From Actinomycetes bacterium (lineage in GTDB: Bacteria > Actinomycetota > Thermoleophilia > Solirubrobacterales > Solirubrobacteraceae), in assembly GCA_023404805.1 (NCBI GenBank), contig JAEYAL010000282.1:1-19033 (forward strand): a stretch of 19,033 nucleotides of DNA, written 5' to 3'. This document shows positions 1-8,680 of this stretch, piece by piece; position 1 is the first letter of the stretch, and every line of letters begins with the position of its first letter. Below the pieces are notes generated by a model, which had not been told where the DNA came from, did not search any database, and saw only the letters and a list, made by a program, of their open reading frames with translations. Position numbers and translations under genes: made by a program.

Positions 1-40
1 GCCCGACGGGGTTCCGGGGGGCGGTTGGAACTGAAGGGTC

Positions 41-70
41 TGCGGCGGGGCCCGCTCGTGCCCCGCCGCA
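41..70 (-). terminator. Hairpin terminator candidate after the giant repeat gene
   Basis: A perfect 10-bp inverted repeat (arms 41–50 and 61–70, tgcggcgggg / ccccgccgca) with a 10-nt loop begins 14 nt past the stop codon of the giant minus-strand gene. There is no T-tract on the downstream side, so it would be a tail-less GC-rich terminator of the kind often seen in high-GC actinobacteria. It could also serve a gene arriving from the left of the window. Confidence 0.6.
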
Positions 71-83
71 AGCTTCGGGCGGT

Positions 84-3000
84 CTAGAAGATGCCCGTGA
101 TCTTGGACTCGATCGGCACGCCCGGAGCGGCGACGCTCGCGGCGAGGCTGAACTGCGCCCAGTAGATCAGCGGCACGTCGAGCTGGATCTTCGAGATGTT
201 CCCACCGTTGAAGTACAGCTTGTAGGTGCCGTTCGGGCAGACGAACAGGATGCAGATCTTGATCTGGAAGCTCGTGATGAGCCCCTCGCCGAAGATCAGC
301 TTCACCGTCGCGTTGGCGATCTGGTACCCGCCGAACTTGAAGCTCGCCCGACCCGTGAACGAGTACTGGTTGACGTCCATGTTCGGCTTCTCGATCGTGC
401 CCGTGAGCTGGACCGAGAAGAGGCTCGTGACCACGTTGACCGTGCCATCGAGCACGAGGCGGTTGTCGCGCAGCAGCGCCGTGCCGTTGAACTCCAGGCG
501 GTAGCCGTCCATCGGGATGACGCCCGCGCCCTTGAGGTTGAAGTTCCAGGCCGAGTCGATCTCGCCCTTGAAGCTCAGCCAGTTGTCGCCGGTCTTGATC
601 AGCGCGTCAGCGTTGACCCACCAGGTGGCACCCACGCGCTTGACCGAGAAGTTCGCGGTCGCGAGGAGCTGCTTGAGCGACAGGCGCCCTTCGGTGATCT
701 GGAAGGAGAAGTCGCCCTTCTGCGCCTGCACCGCGGTGCCGGCCTTGTTGGTGATCGTCTGCCCGGTCAGGTTGGCGCCGTAGAAGATGACGCCCGAGGC
801 CTTGCCCGACATGGTCGGCGTCGACAGCTGGCCCTCGAAGGTCAGCTTGCTGCCGTCGACCGTGCCGCTCACGCTGGCGACCTGGACGTCGCCCTGCGAG
901 AGCGAACCGGAGAACGTGACCGTGCCGTCCGCGAGGGAAGCGGCCTGGCCCTGGATCCGGGTCGTCACGCCGTTCTGCGTGAAGGACATGTCGACCTGGC
1001 CGCCGCCGGTGGCCCAGCGGTCGCCGCGGACGTTGCCCATAGCGATGGAGCCGGAGGCCGACAGGCCCTTGGTCTCGATCGAGCCCGAGGCGCCCTTGAG
1101 GTTGTAGTCGCCCTTGAGCGGCTCAACGAGGGTGCCGGCGCGGTTGGCGATCTTCTCGCCAACCAGGTCGGAGCCGTAGAAGAAGACGCCGTCGACAGCG
1201 CCCTTGATCAGCGCACCGTTGTAGGTGAACTGGGCGTCGCCCTTGAGCGCGATCTTCTTGCCGTCGACGGTGCCGGAGGCGTTGCCGACGAACTGGTCGC
1301 CGTTGGTCAGCGAGCCGGCGAAGTTGACCGCCGGGACCTGCCCGAGGACGTAGTCCACGTCGGCGGAGCCGACCAGCTTCGAAGCGCCGTAGGTCACGTC
1401 GACCGAGCCGCCGCCCTTCGCCCAGAACTCGGAGCCGACCTTGCCGAACGACGCCGCGCCCTTGAGCGCGAAGCCCTTGGCGACGATGTCGACCGAGGCG
1501 CCCTTGAGGTAGATGTCGCCCTTCGTCGCCTGGACGAGAGCCCCGGCGCGGTTGGTGACCTTCTCACCGGTGAGGTCGTCGCCGTAGAAGACGATGACGT
1601 CGACGGTGCCCTTGAGCGACAGGTTGCTGTTGACGAGCTGGCCTGCGGCCTTCAGCGCGATCTTCTTGCCGTCGATCGTGCCGGAGGCGCTGGCGACCTC
1701 GATGTCGCCCGACTTGACGGCACCCGAGAAGGTGACGGCCGGGACGGCACCGGTGTACCAGTCGATGTCAGCGGAGCCCTTGACGTTGGTCGTGTTCCAG
1801 GTCAGGTCGACGCTGCCGCCGCCCTTGGCCCAGTACTGCGAGCCGACCTTGCCGAGCGAGACGGCGCCCTTGGCGGTGATGCCCTGGGCCGCGATCTCAC
1901 CCGACGCGCTCTTGACGTAGAAGTCGCCGCGCGTCGCCTGGACCTGAGCCCCGGCGCGGTTGGTGATCTTCTCGCCGGTGAGGTCCGAGCCGTAGAACAG
2001 CACGCCGTCGATCGCGCCCTTGGCCGAGATGCCCGAGCTCGTGAGCTGAGCGGTGCCGGCGAAGGCGATCTTGTTGCCGTCGAAGGAGCCCTTCGCGGAG
2101 GCGATGGTGACGCCACCCGAGGTGACCGAACCGTCGAACGAGACCGACGGGGTCTGGCCCTGGACCCAGGAGACGCTGGCGGAGCCCTTCACCGTGGTGC
2201 CGTTCCAGGTCGCGTCGATCGAGCCGCCGGCCGTGGCCCACGTCTCACCGGCGACCTTCGCCAGCGACACGTTGCCCGAGAGCGAGAGGCCCTTGATCGC
2301 GACGTTGCCCGCCGCCGACTTCAGGACGTAGTCGCCCTTGGCCGGGGTGACGTCGGCGCCAGCGCGGTTCTTGACCTTCTCGCCGCTCAGATCGTTGCCG
2401 TAGTAGACGACGCCGTCGACCGAGCCGCCGATGGTGAGCGCCGGATCGGTGAAGGACGCGTTGCCCTTCAGCGCGATCTTGCCTGCGTCGAAGGTGCCCG
2501 AGGCGCCTGCGACCGTGGTGGTGCCGTTGGTCAGCGTGCCAGCGAAGGTGATCGCCGGGGTCTGGCCGAGGACCCAGTCCGCGGTTGCGGAGCCCTTGAG
2601 GTTGGTCGAGCCGTAGGTCAGGTCGACGGAGCCGCCGCCCTTCGCCCAGATCTCGGTGCCGACGCGGCCGAAGGAGGCCTCGCCCTTGAGCGAGAAGCCG
2701 TTGGCAGCGACGTCAGCCGAAGCCGACTTCACGTTGATGTCGCCCTTCGCCGCCTGGACCTCGACGCCAGCCCGGTTCTTGATCTTCTGGCCCGTTAGGT
2801 CGTTGCCGTAGAAGACCACGCCGTCGACTGCGCCCTTGACCGAGATGCCGTTGTAGGTCAGCTGGCCGGCCGCCTTGAGGGCGATCTTGGAGCCGTCGAA
2901 CGTGCCGGTGGCCGAGGCGAGCTCGATGCCGTCGGACTTGATCGCGCCGGTGAAGTTCACCGCGGGCGTGGAGCCCTGGACCCAGTCGATGTCAGCGGAG

Positions 3001-6000
3001 CCCTTGACGTTGGTCGTGCCGACCGTGAGGTCGATCGCGCCGCCGCCCTTGGCCCAGAGCTGCGTGCCGACCTTGCCGGCGGAGACGGCGCCCGAAGCGG
3101 TGATGCCGCTTGAGACGATCTCGCCGGAGGCGGCGCGGACGAGGAAGTCGCCCTTCGTGGCCTGGACTTCGACACCAGCGCGGTTCTTGATCTTCAGACC
3201 GGTGAGGTCCGAGCCGTAGAACACGACGCCGTCGACTGCGCCCTTGACCGAGAGGCCGGACGTGACGAGCGAGGCGTTGCCCTGGAAGTCGATCTTGTTG
3301 CCGTCGATCGTGCCCTTCGCGGAGGCGACGTTCAGGTCGCCGCTGCTGATGGAGCCGTCGAACGAGACCGACGGGGTCTGGCCCTGGACCCAGGAGACGC
3401 TCGCGGTGCCCTTGACCTTGGTGTCGCCGTAGGTCGCATCGACCGAGCCGCCGGCCGTGGCCCACGTCTCACCCGCGACCTTCGCCAGCGACACGTTGCC
3501 GCTGAGCGCGAGGCCCTTGATCGAGACGTTGCCCGAGGCGGTCTTCAGGACGTAGTCGCCCTTGGCCGGAGTCACATCGGCACCGGCGCGGTTCTTGACC
3601 TTCTCGCCGGAGAGGTCGTTGCCGTAGAACACGACACCGTCGATCGCGCCGCCCAGCGTGAGGGCCGGGTCGGTCAGCGAGGCGTCGCCCTTGAAGGCGA
3701 TCTTGTTGCCGTCGAAGGCGCCCTCGGCGTTCGCCACCGTGGTGTTGCCCGACTTGACCGAGCCCTTGAACGTGATCGCCGGGACCTGGCCCTGGACCCA
3801 GTCCGCAGTGGCGGAGCCCTTGAGGTTGGTCGCGCCGTAGGTCAGGTCGACGGAGCCGCCGCCCTTCGCCCACAGCTCGTTGCCGACCTTGCCGAAGCTG
3901 GCTGCGCCCGTGAGGGAGAAGCCGCTGGCAGCGATGTCAGCCGAAGCGGACGTGACGGAGATGTCGCCGCGGGTCGCAGCAACTTCGACGCCGGCGCGGT
4001 TCTTGACCTTCTGGCCGGTCTGGTCGGCGCCGTAGAAGACGACGCCGTCGACGGCGCCCTTGACGCTGATGCCATTGAAGGTGAGCTGGCCCTGAGCCTT
4101 CAGCGCGATCTTCGCGCCGTCGAGCGTGCCCTCAGCCGAGAGGAGCTCGACGCCGTTCGTCTTGACCGAGCCGGCGAAGCCGACGGCCGGGACGGAGCCC
4201 TGGACCCAGTCGATCGTGGCCGAGCCCTTGATGTCGGTCGTGCCGAACGAGAGGTCGACGGCGCCGCCGCCCTTGACCCACAGCTCGGTGCCGATCTTGC
4301 CGGCCGACAGCGCGCCCGAAGCGGTGATGCCCTTCGCGGTGACCTCGCCCGAGGCGGCCTTCACGAAGAAGTCGCCCTTCGCCGGAGTCACGTCCGCGCC
4401 AGCGCGGTTCTTGACCTTCTCGCCGGAGAGGTTGCTGCCGTAGAACACGACACCCTCCACCGCGCCCTTGGCAGCGATGCCGGAGGCGGCGATCGTGGCG
4501 TCGGCCTTGAACTCGACCTTGTTGCCGTCGAGCACGCCCTCCGCCGAAGCGAAGTTCGCGTCGCCCGACTTGACCGAGCCCTCAAACGCGACGACCGGAG
4601 CGCCGCCCTGCGCCCACGCCAGGTCGGCGGAGCCCTTGATGGTGGTGCCACCGACGGTGATGTCGATCGAGCCGCCAGCCGTGGCCCACGTGTCGCCAGC
4701 GACCTTGGAGATCGAGGCGACGCCGGAGAGGTCGACGCCCTTGACCTGGACGTTGCCCGCGGCGGCCTTGAGGACGAAGTCGCCCTTGGCCGGGGTCACG
4801 TCGGCGCCGGCGCGGTTCTTGACCTTCTCGCCAGAGAGGTCGTTGCCGTAGTAGACGACGCCGTCGACCGCACCAGCGATGGTGAGGCCGGCGTTGCTGT
4901 AGGAGACGTTGCCCTTCAGCGCGAGCTTGTTGGCGTCGAAGGTGCCCTCGGCGCCGGCGACCGTGGTCGTGCCCGAGGTCAGCGTGCCGGCGAACGTGAT
5001 CGCCGGGGTCTGGCCCTGGACCCAGTCCGCGGTGGCGGAGCCCTTGAGGTTCGTCGTGCCGTAGGTCAGGTCGACGCTGCCGCCGCCCTTCGCCCACAGC
5101 TGCGAGCCGACCTTGCCGAGCGACGCGGCGCCCTTGAGCGTGAAGCCGTTTGCGGCGATGTCAGCCGAAGCGGAGGTGAGGTAGATGTCGCCGCGGGTGG
5201 CAGCGACTTCGACGCCAGCGCGGTTCTTCACCTTCTGGCCGGTCTGGTCAGCGCCGTAGAAGACGACGCCGTCGACGGCGCCCTTGACGCTGATGCCGCT
5301 GATGGCCAGCTGGGCCGAAGCCTTCAGCGCGATCTTCGCGCCGTCGAACGTGCCCTCAGCCGAAGCGAGCTCAACACCGTCGGTCTTGACGGCGCCCGCG
5401 AACTTCACGCTCGGGACGGCGCCCTGGACGTAGTCGATGTCGGCGGAGCCCTTGACGTTGGTCGTGCCGAAGGTGAAGTCGACGGAACCGCCGCCCTTCG
5501 CCCACAGCGCGCCGTCGATCTTGCCGGCCGAGACCGCGCCCTTGGCGGTGACGCCCTGCGCGGTGATCTCGCCCGAAGCGGCCTTGATGAAGAAGTCGCC
5601 CTTCTTCGGCGTCACATCGGCGCCGGCGCGGTTCTTGATCTTCTCGCCGGAGAGGTCGTTGCCGTAGAAGACGACGCCTTCGACGGCGCCCTTGGCGGCG
5701 ATGCCGCTCGCGGAGACGTCAGCGTCGCCCGCGAACTCGATCTTGTTGCCGTCGATCACGCCCGAGGCGCTGGCGACTGCGGTCGAGCCGGACTTGATCG
5801 AGCCCTCGAATGCGACGACCGGTGCGCCACCCTGGGCCCACGCGATGTCGGCCGAGCCCTTGATCTGGGTGCCGCCGACGGTCAGGTCGATGGAGCCGCC
5901 AGCCGTGGCCCAAGTGTCGCCGTCGACCTTGGAGATCGAAGCGACGCCGGCGACGTCGAGGCCCTTGACCTGGACGGTGCCTGCAGCCGAGCGGAGGACG

Positions 6001-8456
6001 AAGTCGCCCTTCTTCGGGGTGACGTCGGCGCCGGCGCGGTTCTTGACCTTCTCGCCGGACAGGTCGCTGCCGTAGTAGAGCGTGCCGTCGACTGCGCCGG
6101 CCAGCGAGAGGTCGCTGCCCGTGTAGGAGATGTCGCCCTTGAGCTTGATCTTGCCGCCGTCGAACTCGCCTTCGGCGCCGGCGACCGTGGTGGTGCCGGA
6201 GGTCAGCGTGCCCGCGAAGGTGACAGCCGGGGTCGTGCCCTGCTTCCACTCAGCGGTAGCCGAGCCCTTGAGGTTCGTCGTGCCGTAGGTCAGGTCGACG
6301 GCGCCGCCGCCCTTCGCCCACAGCTCGGTGCCGGCCTTGCCGACTGCGGTCTCGCCCTTGAGCGAGAAGCCGTCGGCATCGACGTCGGCCGACGCGGACT
6401 TCACGTAGAAGTCGCCCTTGGCCGCCTGGACGTCGTCGCCAGCGAAGTTCTTGACCTTCTGGCCGCTGAGGTCGTTGCCGTAGTAGACGACGCCGTCGAC
6501 CGCGCCCTTGACCGAGAGGCCGCTCACGGTGAGCGTGCCGTCGGCCTTCAGCGCGAGCTTGTTGCCGTCGACCTCGCCCTTGGCGCTGGCGAGCTTGACG
6601 CCGCCGTTGGAGACCGCGCCCTCGAAGGCGACGGCCGGGATCTCGCCGGCGACCCACGTCATCGACGCGTTGCCCTTGATGTTGGTGCCCGCGTACGTGA
6701 GGTCGACTGCGCCGCCGCCGGAGGCCCAGCGGTCGCCGCCGACGCGTGCGATCGACGCGTTGCCGGAGAGCTCAAAGCCCTTGGTCTTGATCGCGGCCGA
6801 AGCGGCGGTCAGGACGAAGTCGCCGCGCGTGACGTCGACATCGGCGCCGGCGCGGTTCTTGACCTTCTGGCCGGTCTGGTCGGCGCCGTAGAAGAGCACG
6901 CCGTTCACCGCGCCCTGGATGTTCAGGTCGGGGTTGGCGAGGGTGACGTCGCCCTTGAGGGCGAGCTTCTTGCCGTCGACCGCGCCCTCGGCGTTGGCGA
7001 TCAGCGTGGAGCCGGACTCGATCGAGCCCTTGAACGTGACGGCGAGCTGGCCGAACGACTGCCAGTCGACGGTGCCCGTGCCCTTGAGCGTCGTGGCCGG
7101 CGTGTTGCCGACCGTGAAGGTGGTGTCGATCGCGCCATTGGCGGTGATCCACTTCGAAGCGCCGACGTTGCCGACCTGCGCGGCGCCCTTGACGACGAGG
7201 CCCTGCGCGGTGACTTCACCGCTGACCGTCTTCATGAGCCAGTCGCCCTCGCTCGCGGGGACCTGCGTGCCCGCCTTGTTGGCGATGGTGCGGCCGGCGA
7301 GTTCGGAGCCGAAGAAGACGACGCCCTCGATGGCGCCCTTGACCTTGGCGTTGCGGTCGGAGTAGGAGAGCTTGCCGGTGAGCGTGGCCGAGCTGCCGTC
7401 GAGCGAGCCCTTGGCGCTCGTGACGAGCGCGCCGCCGATGCGGGCGTCGCCCGTGAAGTCGACGGCGAGCTTGAGCGGCTCGCGCGTGTAGGCGATCTTC
7501 GCGTAGCCGTTGACCGAGCCCTCGGGGGACGTCGGCTTGGCGGGGATCAGCACGTCGAGGCCGCCCTCGCCCGTGAGGGTCTTGAGGCCGGTGTCGTCGA
7601 ACTCGGCGGACGCGGTGCCCTGGACCGTCGCCATCGCGCCCTTGTCGCCGAGCTCGAGGAGGCCGGTCACGTCGAGCTTGAGGCGCTGGTTGCCGTCGAT
7701 GTCGGCGAGGCTCAGCTTGAGGTCGGCGTCCGACGCCGAGAAGCGCTCGGCGCCCTGGCCGATGGTCAGCGACTCGGCCTTGCCGGTGAGGTCGAGGGTG
7801 TACTTGCCGTCGTTGTAGAAGAGGGAGCCGTTGAAGCTGAGCGGCGAGCCGCCGATGTTCGGGAGCTTGGTGCCGCCCTCGGGGCTCCACACGTTGAGGC
7901 GGAACTTCGTGAAGTCGTAGACGTTGCCCGAGAACTGGAAGACGGTCTTGGAGCCGCCGGTCCACTGGACCTCGATCTTGCCGCGGTAGTAGACGTAGCC
8001 GAAGTAGACCTGGACTTCGAACGAGCGGAGGAACGCGTTCTTGAAGACCTCGTCGCCTTCGCCGAGCTGGCCGTCCTCAGCCGCGGACGTGACAGCTGCG
8101 AGCACCCGGGCAGCTGCGGTGCCCGCGGGGGCGCCGGTCTCGGTGTCGACGGCGGCAGCCTTGAAGCTGACCGACGCGTCGGTGGCGTTGCAGCTGGCAC
8201 CCGTGCGGGTGCGCTCGGCGCCGGAGATCTTCGCGCCGCTGTCGAGCGTGACCGACGGGGCGGTGGCCGACGTGTTCCACGCGCGGCAGAGGTCAGCGCG
8301 GGTGGTCTCCGCGCTGGTCGCCTCGGCATGCGCGGCGGGCGCGAAGCCGAGGACCGTCGCGAAGGCGACGATCAGAAGAAGGAGCTGCCGGGACGCAGCA
8401 CCAAGGGAACGGCCGGCGCCACCGTCATGACGGCGCGGGGCGGGAACACGGGACAT
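84..8456 (-). CDS. Giant secreted tandem-repeat beta-rich protein, function unknown
   Basis: Encodes about 2790 residues. Residues 1–44 form a signal peptide: an arginine-rich n-region, a hydrophobic core (LLLLIVAFATVL) and an AHA cleavage site, so the protein should be exported. A unique domain with two cysteines follows (about 45–373). Then come roughly 17 repeats, nearly all 136 residues long, marked by GAVDGVVFYG, an NRAG loop, KGDF, WAKGGG and a DGNKIALKG strand. A divergent C-terminal region starts near 2551 and has a cysteine pair in ICILFVC. Alternating hydrophobic and polar residues with KG or G turns suggest an elongated all-beta fold. No transmembrane anchor, LPXTG motif or catalytic motif is visible. 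I chose the ATG at 8456 because GGAGGAG lies 7 nt upstream; an in-frame extension to 8609 would bury the signal peptide. An adhesin, a surface fibre or a lipid-transport groove of TamB/AsmA style are all possible, and I do not recognise the family. Confidence 0.9.
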   Translation of the reverse strand: MSRVPAPRRHDGGAGRSLGAASRQLLLLIVAFATVLGFAPAAHAEATSAETTRADLCRAWNTSATAPSVTLDSGAKISGAERTRTGASCNATDASVSFKAAAVDTETGAPAGTAAARVLAAVTSAAEDGQLGEGDEVFKNAFLRSFEVQVYFGYVYYRGKIEVQWTGGSKTVFQFSGNVYDFTKFRLNVWSPEGGTKLPNIGGSPLSFNGSLFYNDGKYTLDLTGKAESLTIGQGAERFSASDADLKLSLADIDGNQRLKLDVTGLLELGDKGAMATVQGTASAEFDDTGLKTLTGEGGLDVLIPAKPTSPEGSVNGYAKIAYTREPLKLAVDFTGDARIGGALVTSAKGSLDGSSATLTGKLSYSDRNAKVKGAIEGVVFFGSELAGRTIANKAGTQVPASEGDWLMKTVSGEVTAQGLVVKGAAQVGNVGASKWITANGAIDTTFTVGNTPATTLKGTGTVDWQSFGQLAVTFKGSIESGSTLIANAEGAVDGKKLALKGDVTLANPDLNIQGAVNGVLFYGADQTGQKVKNRAGADVDVTRGDFVLTAASAAIKTKGFELSGNASIARVGGDRWASGGGAVDLTYAGTNIKGNASMTWVAGEIPAVAFEGAVSNGGVKLASAKGEVDGNKLALKADGTLTVSGLSVKGAVDGVVYYGNDLSGQKVKNFAGDDVQAAKGDFYVKSASADVDADGFSLKGETAVGKAGTELWAKGGGAVDLTYGTTNLKGSATAEWKQGTTPAVTFAGTLTSGTTTVAGAEGEFDGGKIKLKGDISYTGSDLSLAGAVDGTLYYGSDLSGEKVKNRAGADVTPKKGDFVLRSAAGTVQVKGLDVAGVASISKVDGDTWATAGGSIDLTVGGTQIKGSADIAWAQGGAPVVAFEGSIKSGSTAVASASGVIDGNKIEFAGDADVSASGIAAKGAVEGVVFYGNDLSGEKIKNRAGADVTPKKGDFFIKAASGEITAQGVTAKGAVSAGKIDGALWAKGGGSVDFTFGTTNVKGSADIDYVQGAVPSVKFAGAVKTDGVELASAEGTFDGAKIALKASAQLAISGISVKGAVDGVVFYGADQTGQKVKNRAGVEVAATRGDIYLTSASADIAANGFTLKGAASLGKVGSQLWAKGGGSVDLTYGTTNLKGSATADWVQGQTPAITFAGTLTSGTTTVAGAEGTFDANKLALKGNVSYSNAGLTIAGAVDGVVYYGNDLSGEKVKNRAGADVTPAKGDFVLKAAAGNVQVKGVDLSGVASISKVAGDTWATAGGSIDITVGGTTIKGSADLAWAQGGAPVVAFEGSVKSGDANFASAEGVLDGNKVEFKADATIAASGIAAKGAVEGVVFYGSNLSGEKVKNRAGADVTPAKGDFFVKAASGEVTAKGITASGALSAGKIGTELWVKGGGAVDLSFGTTDIKGSATIDWVQGSVPAVGFAGSVKTNGVELLSAEGTLDGAKIALKAQGQLTFNGISVKGAVDGVVFYGADQTGQKVKNRAGVEVAATRGDISVTSASADIAASGFSLTGAASFGKVGNELWAKGGGSVDLTYGATNLKGSATADWVQGQVPAITFKGSVKSGNTTVANAEGAFDGNKIAFKGDASLTDPALTLGGAIDGVVFYGNDLSGEKVKNRAGADVTPAKGDYVLKTASGNVSIKGLALSGNVSLAKVAGETWATAGGSVDATYGDTKVKGTASVSWVQGQTPSVSFDGSISSGDLNVASAKGTIDGNKIDFQGNASLVTSGLSVKGAVDGVVFYGSDLTGLKIKNRAGVEVQATKGDFLVRAASGEIVSSGITASGAVSAGKVGTQLWAKGGGAIDLTVGTTNVKGSADIDWVQGSTPAVNFTGAIKSDGIELASATGTFDGSKIALKAAGQLTYNGISVKGAVDGVVFYGNDLTGQKIKNRAGVEVQAAKGDINVKSASADVAANGFSLKGEASFGRVGTEIWAKGGGSVDLTYGSTNLKGSATADWVLGQTPAITFAGTLTNGTTTVAGASGTFDAGKIALKGNASFTDPALTIGGSVDGVVYYGNDLSGEKVKNRAGADVTPAKGDYVLKSAAGNVAIKGLSLSGNVSLAKVAGETWATAGGSIDATWNGTTVKGSASVSWVQGQTPSVSFDGSVTSGGVTIASAKGSFDGNKIAFAGTAQLTSSGISAKGAIDGVLFYGSDLTGEKITNRAGAQVQATRGDFYVKSASGEIAAQGITAKGAVSLGKVGSQYWAKGGGSVDLTWNTTNVKGSADIDWYTGAVPAVTFSGAVKSGDIEVASASGTIDGKKIALKAAGQLVNSNLSLKGTVDVIVFYGDDLTGEKVTNRAGALVQATKGDIYLKGASVDIVAKGFALKGAASFGKVGSEFWAKGGGSVDVTYGASKLVGSADVDYVLGQVPAVNFAGSLTNGDQFVGNASGTVDGKKIALKGDAQFTYNGALIKGAVDGVFFYGSDLVGEKIANRAGTLVEPLKGDYNLKGASGSIETKGLSASGSIAMGNVRGDRWATGGGQVDMSFTQNGVTTRIQGQAASLADGTVTFSGSLSQGDVQVASVSGTVDGSKLTFEGQLSTPTMSGKASGVIFYGANLTGQTITNKAGTAVQAQKGDFSFQITEGRLSLKQLLATANFSVKRVGATWWVNADALIKTGDNWLSFKGEIDSAWNFNLKGAGVIPMDGYRLEFNGTALLRDNRLVLDGTVNVVTSLFSVQLTGTIEKPNMDVNQYSFTGRASFKFGGYQIANATVKLIFGEGLITSFQIKICILFVCPNGTYKLYFNGGNISKIQLDVPLIYWAQFSLAASVAAPGVPIESKITGIF
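807..7337 (-). repeat. Tandem array of 16 coding repeats (units 1–16), 408-bp period
   Basis: Units start, in reading order, at 7337 (unit 1, 141 residues), 6914 (unit 2) and 6506 (unit 3), then every 408 bp down to 1202 (unit 16, 132 residues). Units 2–15 fit the 136-residue period without indels. A seventeenth, strongly diverged unit begins at 806. The edge units (1, 16, 17) have insertions or deletions and weaker motifs than the centre. This is the usual signature of an array that is homogenised in the middle by recombination and decays at its ends. Confidence 0.93.
1611..6506 (-). repeat. Higher-order repeat: four A-B-C trimers of 1224 bp
   Basis: Units 3–14 resolve into three classes that recur every third unit. 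Type A (units 3, 6, 9, 12; unit 15 also fits) has WAKGGGSVDLTYG and TTNLKGSATADW. Type B (4, 7, 10, 13; unit 16 weakly) has WATAGGSID and an extra G-D/E-TW before it. Type C (5, 8, 11, 14) has TTNVKGSADIDWVQG or close variants. Trimers begin at 6506, 5282, 4058 and 2834. The pattern means that the array grew by copying three-unit blocks rather than single units. Confidence 0.85.
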
Positions 8457-8463
8457 GAAAGGG

Positions 8464-8470
8464 CTCCTCC
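8464..8470 (-). promoter_or_regulatory. Strong ribosome binding site fixing the giant gene's start
   Basis: On the minus strand GGAGGAG is followed by a 7-nt spacer and the ATG at 8456. This is the best Shine–Dalgarno match for this gene and sets the start at residue 52 of the longest open frame, directly before the signal peptide. Confidence 0.85.
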
Positions 8471-8533
8471 AGAAGCTCTTGAAAAAGGCCGGTGGTGCGT
8501 CGGCCAGAGCCGGAGTGTGACAGGCCCCTGGCT

Positions 8534-8551
8534 GTGTGTCTAGCGACACAC
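8534..8551. promoter_or_regulatory. Palindrome in the divergent promoter region
   Basis: A perfect 7-bp inverted repeat, GTGTGTC-TAGC-GACACAC, lies between the divergently transcribed giant gene and the MBL-fold gene, 78 nt upstream of the giant gene's ATG. The position suits an operator for the giant gene. No confident -35/-10 pair was found beside it, and the rest of the 224-bp gap shows nothing else I can call apart from the sites listed separately. Confidence 0.45.
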
Positions 8552-8667
8552 CTGAAACTGGGACTCGTCGTAGCGGTTTAGAGACCCGTTCATCCGGCGC
8601 AATTGCCATACGGCTGGGCCGAAAACCGGGAACCGGCCGTTACCGGTGGCTTCGCCGAAGCAATTCC

Positions 8668-8673
8668 TAAGAT
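8668..8673 (+). promoter_or_regulatory. Candidate -10 element (TAAGAT) for a leaderless transcript
   Basis: TAAGAT fits the actinobacterial TANNNT -10 pattern and ends 7 nt before the ATG at 8681, the spacing expected if transcription starts on the start codon itself. No good -35 hexamer is visible. The absence of a convincing Shine–Dalgarno at this start supports leaderless expression. Confidence 0.4.
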
Positions 8674-8680
8674 GAGGGCG

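Noticed and set aside
8457..8609. In-frame 51-residue N-terminal extension of the giant protein
   Set aside because: It has no good ribosome binding site and would place the signal peptide internally. A strong GGAGGAG sits 7 nt before the ATG at 8456.
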